In this document: positions 7,192 through 13,235 of the stretch, one piece after another
Numbering within the stretch: position 1 is the first letter of the stretch
Layout: each line of letters starts with the position of its first letter
DNA from: Acidobacteriota bacterium
Lineage (GTDB): Bacteria > Acidobacteriota > Terriglobia > Terriglobales > Acidobacteriaceae
Length of the DNA: 15,230 nucleotides
Reading direction: 5' to 3'
Assembly: GCA_021851465.1 (NCBI GenBank)
Contig: JAJZDL010000044.1
Coordinates: 1-15,230, forward strand
Program-made: the position numbers and the translations under genes
The notes under the pieces: model-generated
What the model was told of the DNA's origin: nothing
What the model saw: only the letters and a program-made list of their open reading frames with translations
The model's database searches: none

Positions 7192-7229
7192 CAGATAAAT
7201 AGCGCGGTCCAGGCGTTGGCGAGTGCGGT

Positions 7230-8330
7230 TCACACATTGAACTTGAAGAAGAGGATGTCGCCGTCCTTGACGGTGTACTCCTTGCCTTCGGATTTCAGCA
7301 GGCCTTTCTCTTTGACGGCCTGTTCGCTGCCGAATTTGAAGAGGTCGTCGCAGTGGTAGCAGTCTGCCTTGATGAAGCCCTTCTCGAAGTCGGAGTGGAT
7401 GACGCCGGCCGCGCCGGGGGCTTTGGTGCCGCGTACGATGGTCCAAGCGCGCACCTCCTGGACGCCGGCGGTGAAGTAGGTGATGAGGCCGAGCAGGCGG
7501 TATGCGGAGTGGATGAGGCGGTCGAGGCCGGGCTCGGCGAGGCCCATCTCCTTGAGGAACTCGTTGCGTTCGGCGGGGTCGAGCTGGGCGATCTCGGACT
7601 CCATGGAGCCGCAGATGCGGACGACCTGCGAGTTCTCCTCGGCGGCGCGCTTCTCGACCGCATCGACCCACTCGTTGTGGCCTGCGAGGCCTGACTCATC
7701 GACATTGGCGACGTAGAGCTGCGGCTTGGCGGTGATGAGGTGCAGGTCGCGGGTGTAGGGCAGCTCCTCGTCGGTCAGCTCGACGGTGCGCGCGGGGCGG
7801 CCCGCAGCGAGCGCGTCCTTGAGCTTGGCGAGGGCGGCGAACTCGGCCTTGACCTTATGGTCGGCGTTGGCGGCCTTGTTGAGCTTTTCGACCTTTGCGT
7901 AGCGCTTCTCGACGGTGTCGAGATCGGCCAGAAGCAGCTCGGTGTCGATGATGTCGATGTCGTGCAGCGGGTTGACACCGCCGGCGACGTGGACGACCTC
8001 GGGATCGGCGAAGCAGCGGACGACGTGCAGGATCGCGTCGGTGGAGCGGATGTGGCCGAGGAACTGGTTGCCCAGCCCTTCGCCTTTGGAAGCGCCTTCG
8101 ACCAGGCCGGCGATGTCGATGAACTCCATCGTGGTGGGCACCAGGGACTTGGGCTGGATGAGCTTGGCGATCTTCTCCAGGCGCGCGTCGGGCACGGTGA
8201 CGACGCCGGTGTTGGGGTCGATGGTGCAGAAGGGATAGTTTGCGGCCTGCGCCTTGGCCGAGGTGAGGGCGTTGAAGATGGTGCTTTTACCGACGTTGGG
8301 CAGGCCAACGATCCCGCAGTTCAAAGGCAT
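7230..8330 (-). CDS. ychF: YchF/OLA1-type ribosome-associated ATPase
   Basis: YchF is a universally conserved P-loop NTPase of the Obg class that prefers ATP, binds ribosomes and is linked to oxidative-stress responses. The 366-residue product matches the usual length of about 363. The P-loop GLPNVGKST is at 9-17. DIAGLVEGAS at 72-81 has leucine in place of the catalytic glutamine, as in this hydrophobic-substituted class. NVDE at 209-212 replaces the GTP-specifying NKxD, which explains the ATP preference. The C-terminal TGS domain (about 280-366) includes FTAGVQEVRAWTI and ends DGDILFFKFNV. The ATG at 8330-8328 has AAGGA ten bases before it and begins the family-typical MPLNCGIVGLPNVG; the open frame continues further upstream without homology. 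It is a single gene, convergent with the DUF4149 gene. Confidence 0.97.
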   Translation of the reverse strand: MPLNCGIVGLPNVGKSTIFNALTSAKAQAANYPFCTIDPNTGVVTVPDARLEKIAKLIQPKSLVPTTMEFIDIAGLVEGASKGEGLGNQFLGHIRSTDAILHVVRCFADPEVVHVAGGVNPLHDIDIIDTELLLADLDTVEKRYAKVEKLNKAANADHKVKAEFAALAKLKDALAAGRPARTVELTDEELPYTRDLHLITAKPQLYVANVDESGLAGHNEWVDAVEKRAAEENSQVVRICGSMESEIAQLDPAERNEFLKEMGLAEPGLDRLIHSAYRLLGLITYFTAGVQEVRAWTIVRGTKAPGAAGVIHSDFEKGFIKADCYHCDDLFKFGSEQAVKEKGLLKSEGKEYTVKDGDILFFKFNV

Positions 8331-8571
8331 GTTTACCGGTTCCTTGTACTTGTAGGTTGCTTGGGAGGCGAGTTGTCGGCGGCGGACCCGCGAGTTGAAT
8401 CGGGGTTGTGGGCGCGCCACTTACAGGATAGTTCATCCTGAAGCGAAGGCGCGCATGAGGCCTGGGCCGGGCAATCGCATGAGTCGATCAATCCAGCATC
8501 GGAGCTGCATTCATTTGAGCTGCATCCTTTGGCCAGCATCCTTTGATCTGGATCGGTTGGTTGCCGGGTGG

Positions 8572-8613
8572 ATAGTATATATTAAATAGTCTATATTACT
8601 CCCCCCCCCCCCC
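8572..8613. repeat. AT-rich patch followed by a 13-base C homopolymer
   Basis: Bases 8572-8600 are almost only A and T with imperfect dyad symmetry (AGTATATA at one end, TATATTACT at the other). Thirteen consecutive C follow at 8601-8613, then ACTTTTCGTTCGGGG. Both features stand out sharply from the GC-rich, complex surroundings. The tract is not inside a gene. Confidence 0.6.
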
Positions 8614-8858
8614 ACTTTTCGTTCGGGGAGGTAAAAAGCGTGTTTTCATGGGCGTAGAGGCAAAGTATAGAGAACAGAGAACTTGTGCGTAAGCCGATTG
8701 GATTCAAAGGCTTGCGGGGTGGTTGGGCCGCCAAAGTATTCAATGCATAGGGGTTGTGGGTAAAGTATCTACTATCAAGGGCTTATTTCGCCCTTGGGTG
8801 GGGTTTGGGGTATCTCTGGCGGTGGGTCGGTCGTCCTCTCCACCGAAAAAATGCGGGG

Positions 8859-8889
8859 ATTCTTCCCCTGACAAGCTCAGGGTCAGAAT
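8859..8889. repeat. Two-step hairpin, REP-like dispersed repeat candidate
   Basis: The outer arms ATTCT (8859-8863) and AGAAT (8885-8889) pair. After a two-base TC/TC internal mismatch, the inner arms CCCTGA (8866-8871) and TCAGGG (8877-8882) pair around the loop CAAGC. The flanking word TCAGAATGAC resembles short palindromic repeats that I recall scattered between genes in Acidobacteriota and some other phyla. Copy number cannot be judged from one window. Confidence 0.5.
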
Positions 8890-8912
8890 GACAAGGCGCA
8901 AATCTTCGGTGA

Positions 8913-8951
8913 GAGAACTGTCTCTGGACAGGTTCTCAGGGTCAGAAGGAC
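8913..8951. repeat. Second hairpin with a 17-bp direct repeat of the first element
   Basis: GAGAACTGTC (8913-8922) pairs with GACAG-G-TTCTC (8927-8937) with one bulged G around a four-base loop. It runs into CTCAGGGTCAGAAGGAC (8935-8951), which matches 16 of 17 bases with 8876-8892 in the first element. The two units lie 59 bases apart and appear to be diverged members of one repeat family. Confidence 0.5.
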
Positions 8952-9001
8952 GATTCAATTTCGATCTACAGTTCCATTCTACCAAGCGGAGGGAAACTAC
9001 C

Positions 9002-9076
9002 ATGCCAACTATTTTTCGGAGGCAAGCGGTTGTTTATGTGGAGGATGCGGCGATTTTACAGCCCCAGGGGGCTTGA
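9002..9076 (+). CDS. Possible 24-residue small protein (uncertain)
   Basis: The frame reads MPTIFRRQAVVYVEDAAILQ and four more residues before TGA. Its only support is a good ribosome binding site, GGAGG nine bases before the ATG. It has no membrane helix and no recognisable family. It lies between the repeat units and the ZIP promoter region and could equally be chance. Confidence 0.15.
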   Translation: MPTIFRRQAVVYVEDAAILQPQGA

Positions 9077-9151
9077 CACGGCGAGTTTGGCCGGAAAACG
9101 GAGGAAGTTCTCTTCGATTCCTGCGATTGCCCTGGAGGCCTGGGCAGAGAT

Positions 9152-9185
9152 TCAATTTGCGCGATGCGCGGATAGGTAGAATTGA
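9152..9185 (+). promoter_or_regulatory. Candidate promoter/operator of the ZIP transporter gene
   Basis: TCAATT (9152-9157) and AATTGA (9180-9185) form an inverted repeat. Inside it lies a smaller palindrome, GCGC-GAT-GCGC (9159-9169). TAGAAT at 9177-9182 would serve as a -10 box about 25 bases before the ribosome binding site. A metal-responsive repressor could bind here, but the sites do not match a Zur or Fur consensus that I know. Function is inferred from symmetry and position only. Confidence 0.27.
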
Positions 9186-9214
9186 GGGGCGGTAAAAGTA
9201 GAGAGGATTTGCTC

Positions 9215-9970
9215 GTGGCGATGAACATTCCAGCAATGCCGACTGCGCGGTTCTGGCTGGCCCTTGGGCTGGGGTTCTTTGCCGGGCTGGCCGACCTGTT
9301 GGGCGGGATATTGTTGGTGCGGCGGTCTCCCTCGGCGCGCGCGCTGCGCTTCTTCATGGCGCTAGGGGCGGGTTTTATGCTGGCGGCGGCGCTGCTGGAG
9401 ATGCTGCCGGAGGCCTTCGCGCTGAACGCGCGCTGGGCTGCGCCGCTGGTGCTGGCGGGCTACTGCGCCATGCACCTGCTGGAGCACACGCTGGTGGCGC
9501 ACTTCCACTTCGGCGAGGAGACGCACCACCACGAACTCATCACCGCCAAGAGCAGCTACACCGTGATGTTCGGCCTGGCCACGCACACGTTCTTCGATGG
9601 CGTGGCGATCGGGTCTGGGTTTGTGGTCTCGACGTGGCTGGGCTGGGTTCTGTTCCTTGCGATCTTTCTGCACAAGATTCCCGAGGGTGTCACGGTGGCC
9701 AGCGTGATGCTGGCGGGCGGGCAGGGACGGCGGGCGGCCGTGAACTCGGCTTTCTTTCTTGGCGCGACGACGGTGCTGGGAGTGCTGGCCATCAACCTCG
9801 AGCCGACCTGGGTGCGCGCCGGGCTGCCGCTGTCGGCGGGGGTGACGATCTATGTGGCGGCGACGGACCTGGTGCCGGAGGCGAACCGCGAGCCGGGCGT
9901 GCGCATGGCCCTGGTCTTCTTCGCCGGCGTGGTGCTGTTCTTCCTGCTGCGGATGCTGGGGCCGGGATAG
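9215..9970 (+). CDS. ZIP-family divalent metal transporter
   Basis: ZIP proteins move zinc, iron or related divalent metals into the cytoplasm. The 251-residue product has about eight hydrophobic helices. The metal-site helices show HTFFDGVAIG (124-133) and HKIPEGVTVASVML (153-166), the histidine/glutamate patterns of helices 4 and 5. ATDLVPEA near residue 215 is the matching pattern in a later helix. A histidine-rich stretch (EHTLVAHFHFGEETHHHE, 90-107) lies in the cytoplasmic loop, where these proteins bind metal. AGAGGA seven bases before GTG 9215 supports that start; ATG 9221 is the alternative and changes only two residues. It is a single gene, convergent with the NHL-protein gene 41 bases away. 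Which metal it carries cannot be told from sequence. Confidence 0.9.
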   Translation: MAMNIPAMPTARFWLALGLGFFAGLADLLGGILLVRRSPSARALRFFMALGAGFMLAAALLEMLPEAFALNARWAAPLVLAGYCAMHLLEHTLVAHFHFGEETHHHELITAKSSYTVMFGLATHTFFDGVAIGSGFVVSTWLGWVLFLAIFLHKIPEGVTVASVMLAGGQGRRAAVNSAFFLGATTVLGVLAINLEPTWVRAGLPLSAGVTIYVAATDLVPEANREPGVRMALVFFAGVVLFFLLRMLGPG

Positions 9971-10011
9971 GATCCCGCTTCACGCCGAAGGATGCAGATG
10001 TGGGTGCGGCT

Positions 10012-12477
10012 TTATTGTTGCAGGATTTGCAGGGTGACGGTGGTGGAGTGCAGCAGGACCGCGCCGGTGGGGCCGGTGGCGGTGGCGGTGACGGTGAGGG
10101 TGTAGGTCATCGCGTTGGCGAACTCGGCGGCGGTGCTGACGCGATTTCCGCATCCGGTGGCGAGGGTTGCAAGGAGGATGCAGGCGGCGACCGCATTGAA
10201 TGCGACGATTGACTTTCGACGTCGAGCGAGGCCGATCGCGGGCAGCAGAAGAATCGCCAAGGACAACGGCAGCCCCGAGTTTGCAGGTTTCGGCGCGGGC
10301 GGGCGCGCACCTCGGTTGAGTGCGACGGACGGGGTCTGGATGGTCAGAGTAAAGCTGGTGATTGCGCCGCCGGGCGGGATGTAGGACGGGTTGAGCGACG
10401 CGGTGGAACCCGCGGGAACCCCTTGGACGGCGAGCGCAATTGGGCTGGACAATGCCGCGCCCAGCATGGCGACGGAGAAGGAGTACGTCGCCGCGCTGCC
10501 TAGAGGAACGGCCTGCGTGGTTGCTCCCGTGGCCGCGAGAGTGAAGTCGGAGGCTGGGCCGACCGTAACGTTCGCGGTGGCGGAGCTGCTGGGCAGAAAG
10601 TTTGCGTCGCCGGAGTAGTTAGCGCTGAGGTTGTGCGCACCGACGGCGAGAGAACTGGCAGTGTATGCCGCCGCGCCGGTGGCCGAGAGCGGGACGACGG
10701 CGAGCGATGTGCTCCCGTCGAGCAGCGCGACCGTGCCGGTGGGCACGCCGCTGGTAGTGCTGGCGGTCTGCACGGCGAGGGTGACGGGAATGCCGAGGGC
10801 GGGCGAGTTGGTGGAGACGGCGAGCGAGGTGAGCGTGGGCGCGGGCGCGATCGTGAGGCTGGCGGCTGGCGACGCGGAGACCGTGTAGTTGGCCGCCGCG
10901 CTGCCGGTGAGCGTGGCCGCGATGGGATACGAGCCGACTGGAGACGAGGCCGTGGCAGTTGTGGTGAAGAGCGCGGCGACATTGCCTGCGTCGCGCGCAA
11001 GCACGCCCGTGAGCGTACCGCCGAGCGTTGGGATGGGCTGGCCGTAGAGGGTCGATGCGAGGTTGGCCGTGGCGGCGATGGCGAGCGGCGCAACGGTGAG
11101 CGCCAGGGCGGCGGACTGCGCGGCGGGGTGCGTCGCGTCGCCTGGATAGGTGGCGACCAGGCTGTATGCCGCGACGGAGAGCGCGGAGGCGCTGTAGGTT
11201 GCGGAATCTGCGTTGAGGCTGGCCGTACCCAGCGCGCGCTGCGACCCGCCGCCGGTATCGAGAAATGTGATGCTGCCGGTTGCAGGAGTGGTGGCGGCCA
11301 GCGTCGCCGTGACCGTTCCGCTGCCGTAGGCGACCACCGATGGGCCGCTGAGCGAGAGCACGCCCGGCGTGGTGGCACCGAGGCCGGCGATGGTGTGAAT
11401 GTCCGGCGTTGGCAGTGCATTGAGCTGGCGCACACGCTGGTTGCCGGTATCGGCCAGCGTCAGCAGGCCCGCGGGAGAGACGGCGACCGAACGCGGCGAA
11501 TCGAGGCTGGCCGCGATTGCCGGAGCGTTGTCTCCGGTGAAGGCCTCGGTGCCTTGTCCGGCGACGGTGGAGATGACGCCTGTGGGCGAGATGCGGCGGA
11601 TGCGTTGGTTTGCGCTGTCGGCAAAGTAGAGGTTTCCCGCGGCGTCCATCGTCAGGCCACGCGGCAGGGCGAGGGCTGCGGCGGTGGCGGGGCCGTTGTC
11701 GCCGCCGAACGCCTGTACATTGCCGCCCACGACTCCCGCGCCTGCGATCGTGGAGATGGCGCCGGTGGCCGCGTTTACCTTGCGCACGCGGCCGTTGTGC
11801 GTGTCGGCGATGTAGAGGTCGCCGGCGGAATCGAGCGCGAGGCCGTTGGGCGAGTCGATCTCCGCGGCCGTTGCCGCGCCGCCGTCGCCCGCAAAGCCCT
11901 CGATGCCGTTGCCTGCGACGGTCGAGATTGTGCCGGTGAGCGCGGAGATCCTGCGCACGCGGTGGTTTGCGGTGTCTGCGATATACAGGTTGCCGAGGGG
12001 GTCGATGGCGAGCGCGGTGGGCAGGTCGAGCACGGCGGCCGTCGCCGCGCCTCCGTCGCCGGAGAAGCCGGGCGCGCCGGTGCCTGCGACGGTTGCAATG
12101 GTTCCGGTGGCGGCGGAGACCTCGCGGATGCGGTGGTTGTGCGTATCGGCGATGAAGAGGTCGCCGGCGGAATCGAGCGCGAGGCCGATGGGGGAATCGA
12201 GTTCGGCTGCGGTGGCGGGGCCGTTGTCGCCGGAGAAGCCCTGGATGCCGTTGCCCGCGACGGTGGAGATGACTCCGGCGGGAGTGACCTTGCGGACGGC
12301 GTGGTTTCCGGTCTCGGCGAAGTAGAGATTGCCCTGCGCGTCGAAGGCGGTGGCTGCGGGAAGCATCAAGGGCAGCGTGGTGGCCTGGGTCTGCGCATGC
12401 GCACTTGCAGCCAGGCTGGCCACGAAGAGGCTGGCCACGAAAACGACCAGCGGGCCAAGCCCCACGCAGCGGCGCAT
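10012..12477 (-). CDS. Secreted NHL-propeller and Ig-like domain protein with a Cys-containing C-terminal tail
   Basis: From the ATG at 12477-12475 the product has 821 residues and begins with a clean signal peptide (1-28, ending SAHA). Six NHL repeats (about 39-365, mostly 57 residues per unit, with the core pattern GLALDSAGDLYIADTHNGRV) should form a six-bladed beta-propeller. Ig-like (Big_3_5 type, about 366-465), MBG-like (about 466-548, with LYGQPIPTLGGTLTG) and a second Ig-like domain (about 550-640) follow, then a further beta domain. The C-terminus has two hydrophobic segments separated by RRRK (736-774), the motif ATGCG, and a 44-residue beta-strand tail rich in threonine. An upstream ATG at 12573 with GAGG close by would add 32 residues ahead of the signal peptide, which is less plausible. 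Such proteins are probably surface adhesins or polymer binders; no catalytic motif is seen. Confidence 0.88.
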   Translation of the reverse strand: MRRCVGLGPLVVFVASLFVASLAASAHAQTQATTLPLMLPAATAFDAQGNLYFAETGNHAVRKVTPAGVISTVAGNGIQGFSGDNGPATAAELDSPIGLALDSAGDLFIADTHNHRIREVSAATGTIATVAGTGAPGFSGDGGAATAAVLDLPTALAIDPLGNLYIADTANHRVRRISALTGTISTVAGNGIEGFAGDGGAATAAEIDSPNGLALDSAGDLYIADTHNGRVRKVNAATGAISTIAGAGVVGGNVQAFGGDNGPATAAALALPRGLTMDAAGNLYFADSANQRIRRISPTGVISTVAGQGTEAFTGDNAPAIAASLDSPRSVAVSPAGLLTLADTGNQRVRQLNALPTPDIHTIAGLGATTPGVLSLSGPSVVAYGSGTVTATLAATTPATGSITFLDTGGGSQRALGTASLNADSATYSASALSVAAYSLVATYPGDATHPAAQSAALALTVAPLAIAATANLASTLYGQPIPTLGGTLTGVLARDAGNVAALFTTTATASSPVGSYPIAATLTGSAAANYTVSASPAASLTIAPAPTLTSLAVSTNSPALGIPVTLAVQTASTTSGVPTGTVALLDGSTSLAVVPLSATGAAAYTASSLAVGAHNLSANYSGDANFLPSSSATANVTVGPASDFTLAATGATTQAVPLGSAATYSFSVAMLGAALSSPIALAVQGVPAGSTASLNPSYIPPGGAITSFTLTIQTPSVALNRGARPPAPKPANSGLPLSLAILLLPAIGLARRRKSIVAFNAVAACILLATLATGCGNRVSTAAEFANAMTYTLTVTATATGPTGAVLLHSTTVTLQILQQ
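11794..11850 (-). repeat. Near-identical 57-bp DNA repeat inside the NHL region, copy 1
   Basis: This copy encodes part of NHL repeat 4. It matches 12136-12192 in 54 of 57 bases, including an exact run of 32 bases, although other NHL units differ much more. The offset is 342 bases, equal to two 171-base repeat units. Confidence 0.8.
12136..12192 (-). repeat. Near-identical 57-bp DNA repeat inside the NHL region, copy 2
   Basis: This copy encodes part of NHL repeat 2 and is the partner of 11794-11850. The match points to a recent duplication or gene conversion of a two-repeat block. Confidence 0.8.
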
Positions 12478-12854
12478 TCGATGTGCCACGGAGCGATGGG
12501 CAGCGGTAGCGCAGGTCTCGCCGCGTGGGCGTGCGGGTTCGTGCGCTGGGTTGGGAGTGCTCTGCTTCCCCATTCGCCTCTTCGCCTGGATTCCTGCGCG
12601 CTGCCGCGCGCGCCGTCTGCATCTTCGCGCAATCACCTTCGCGTCGCGCTCGATCTCTGCGTGCCTCAGAGAGTAGCATGAAGCGCTCTGCTTGCACAGC
12701 TTCGCGGCAAGCGCCTGCGCATGGCCTTTGCAAAGGATTTTGCGAACGGCGGACGCGCGATGGTAGGCTGCTCAAGGAAGCGCGGCGCGCAGTTCAAGCG
12801 GCAGCAATCCGCAAGAGAAGCCGCCGCGACCCAACCGAGACACCCGGAGGAGCA
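12478..12854. other. Divergent spacer between the NHL-protein and mutarotase genes
   Basis: These 377 bases should contain the promoters of both neighbours. On the plus strand TTGCGA (12740-12745) and TAGGCT (12764-12769), 18 bases apart, are a weak candidate promoter for the mutarotase-symporter pair. The first hundred bases could instead encode an N-terminal extension of the NHL protein if its start is at 12573. Open frames in the rest have no family character, and no terminator or repeat stands out. Confidence 0.4.
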
Positions 12855-13193
12855 ATGCAACGGTACTGCCTTACGTTCGACCTACAGAACGACCCCAGGA
12901 AGATCGCCGAGTACAAGCGCCGCCACGAGAAGATATGGCCGGAGGTGCGCGACAGCCTCTTCGCCGCGGGCGTCGAGGCCATGGAGATCTACCTCGCCGG
13001 AACGCGGCTTTGCATGATTATGGACGTCAACGACAGCTTCTCGCTGGAGAAGAAGGCGGCCCTGGACCGCGCCAACCCGAAGGTGCAGGAGTGGGAGGCG
13101 TCGATGGCGGAGTTCCAGGATGTGCCGGAGGGCGCTGACCCGGTGCGCCGCTGGGCGCCGATGGAGAAGGTCTTCGACCTTGCGAAGCAGTAA
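12855..13193 (+). CDS. rhaM: L-rhamnose mutarotase family protein
   Basis: This family interconverts the alpha and beta anomers of L-rhamnose (some members act on L-fucose), supplying the form used by the catabolic isomerase or dehydrogenase in the cytoplasm. From the ATG at 12855 it has 112 residues against about 104 in E. coli RhaM. YKRRHEKIWPEV places Y20, H24 and W28 at the positions of the catalytic tyrosine/histidine region, and AGVEAMEIYL and RLCMIMDV follow in family order. The C-terminal RRWAPMEKVFDL is also typical. GGAGGAG four bases before the ATG decides the start; the longer open frame from 12525 is spurious. It lies 42 bases before the symporter gene and is probably cotranscribed with it, which suggests a 6-deoxysugar uptake unit. 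The exact sugar is inferred. Confidence 0.88.
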   Translation: MQRYCLTFDLQNDPRKIAEYKRRHEKIWPEVRDSLFAAGVEAMEIYLAGTRLCMIMDVNDSFSLEKKAALDRANPKVQEWEASMAEFQDVPEGADPVRRWAPMEKVFDLAKQ

Positions 13194-13235
13194 CGGTTTC
13201 GCAAAACCTGGAGAGGCGTTCGCTAAAGAGGCCCG

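Larger units (their letters stand above)
8331..9214. other. Repeat-rich intergenic region without a convincing gene
   Basis: Nearly 900 bases lie between ychF and the ZIP gene. The composition is less GC-rich than the neighbours. It contains a small hairpin (CAGGAT/ATCCTG, 8424-8440), short direct repeats (GAGCTGCAT at 8502 and 8517; GCATCCTTTG at 8522 and 8536), an AT-rich patch (8572-8600), a 13-C tract (8601-8613), the word AAAGTAT three times (8662, 8733, 8762), two larger hairpins (8859-8889, 8913-8937), and a possible 24-codon frame (9002-9076). Open frames here have no family character. It probably holds the ychF and ZIP promoters at its two ends and decayed mobile repeats between. Confidence 0.6.

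Noticed and set aside
7192..7229. Bidirectional terminator between the DUF4149 and ychF genes
   Set aside because: The 38-base gap has no GC stem followed by a T run on either strand.
8424..8440. Hairpin CAGGAT/ATCCTG as a terminator
   Set aside because: There is no T run on either side and no gene ends here; ychF starts on the opposite strand nearby.
8723..9076. 117-codon plus-strand frame in the repeat region
   Set aside because: It runs straight through both hairpin repeats and has no family character; at most its last 24 codons could be translated.
8331..9214. CRISPR array or tRNA in the repeat region
   Set aside because: The repeats are few, imperfect and irregularly spaced, and no cloverleaf with conserved tRNA positions was seen.
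10619..12775. 718-codon minus and 682-codon plus frames over the NHL gene
   Set aside because: Both show the NHL repeat period only as an echo of the true frame; composition is Arg/Gly/Ala-rich and not protein-like.
12525..12854. Upstream extension of the mutarotase frame to 12525
   Set aside because: The family begins at MQRYCLTFDL, and GGAGGAG stands directly before the ATG at 12855; the 110 residues ahead look like non-coding DNA.
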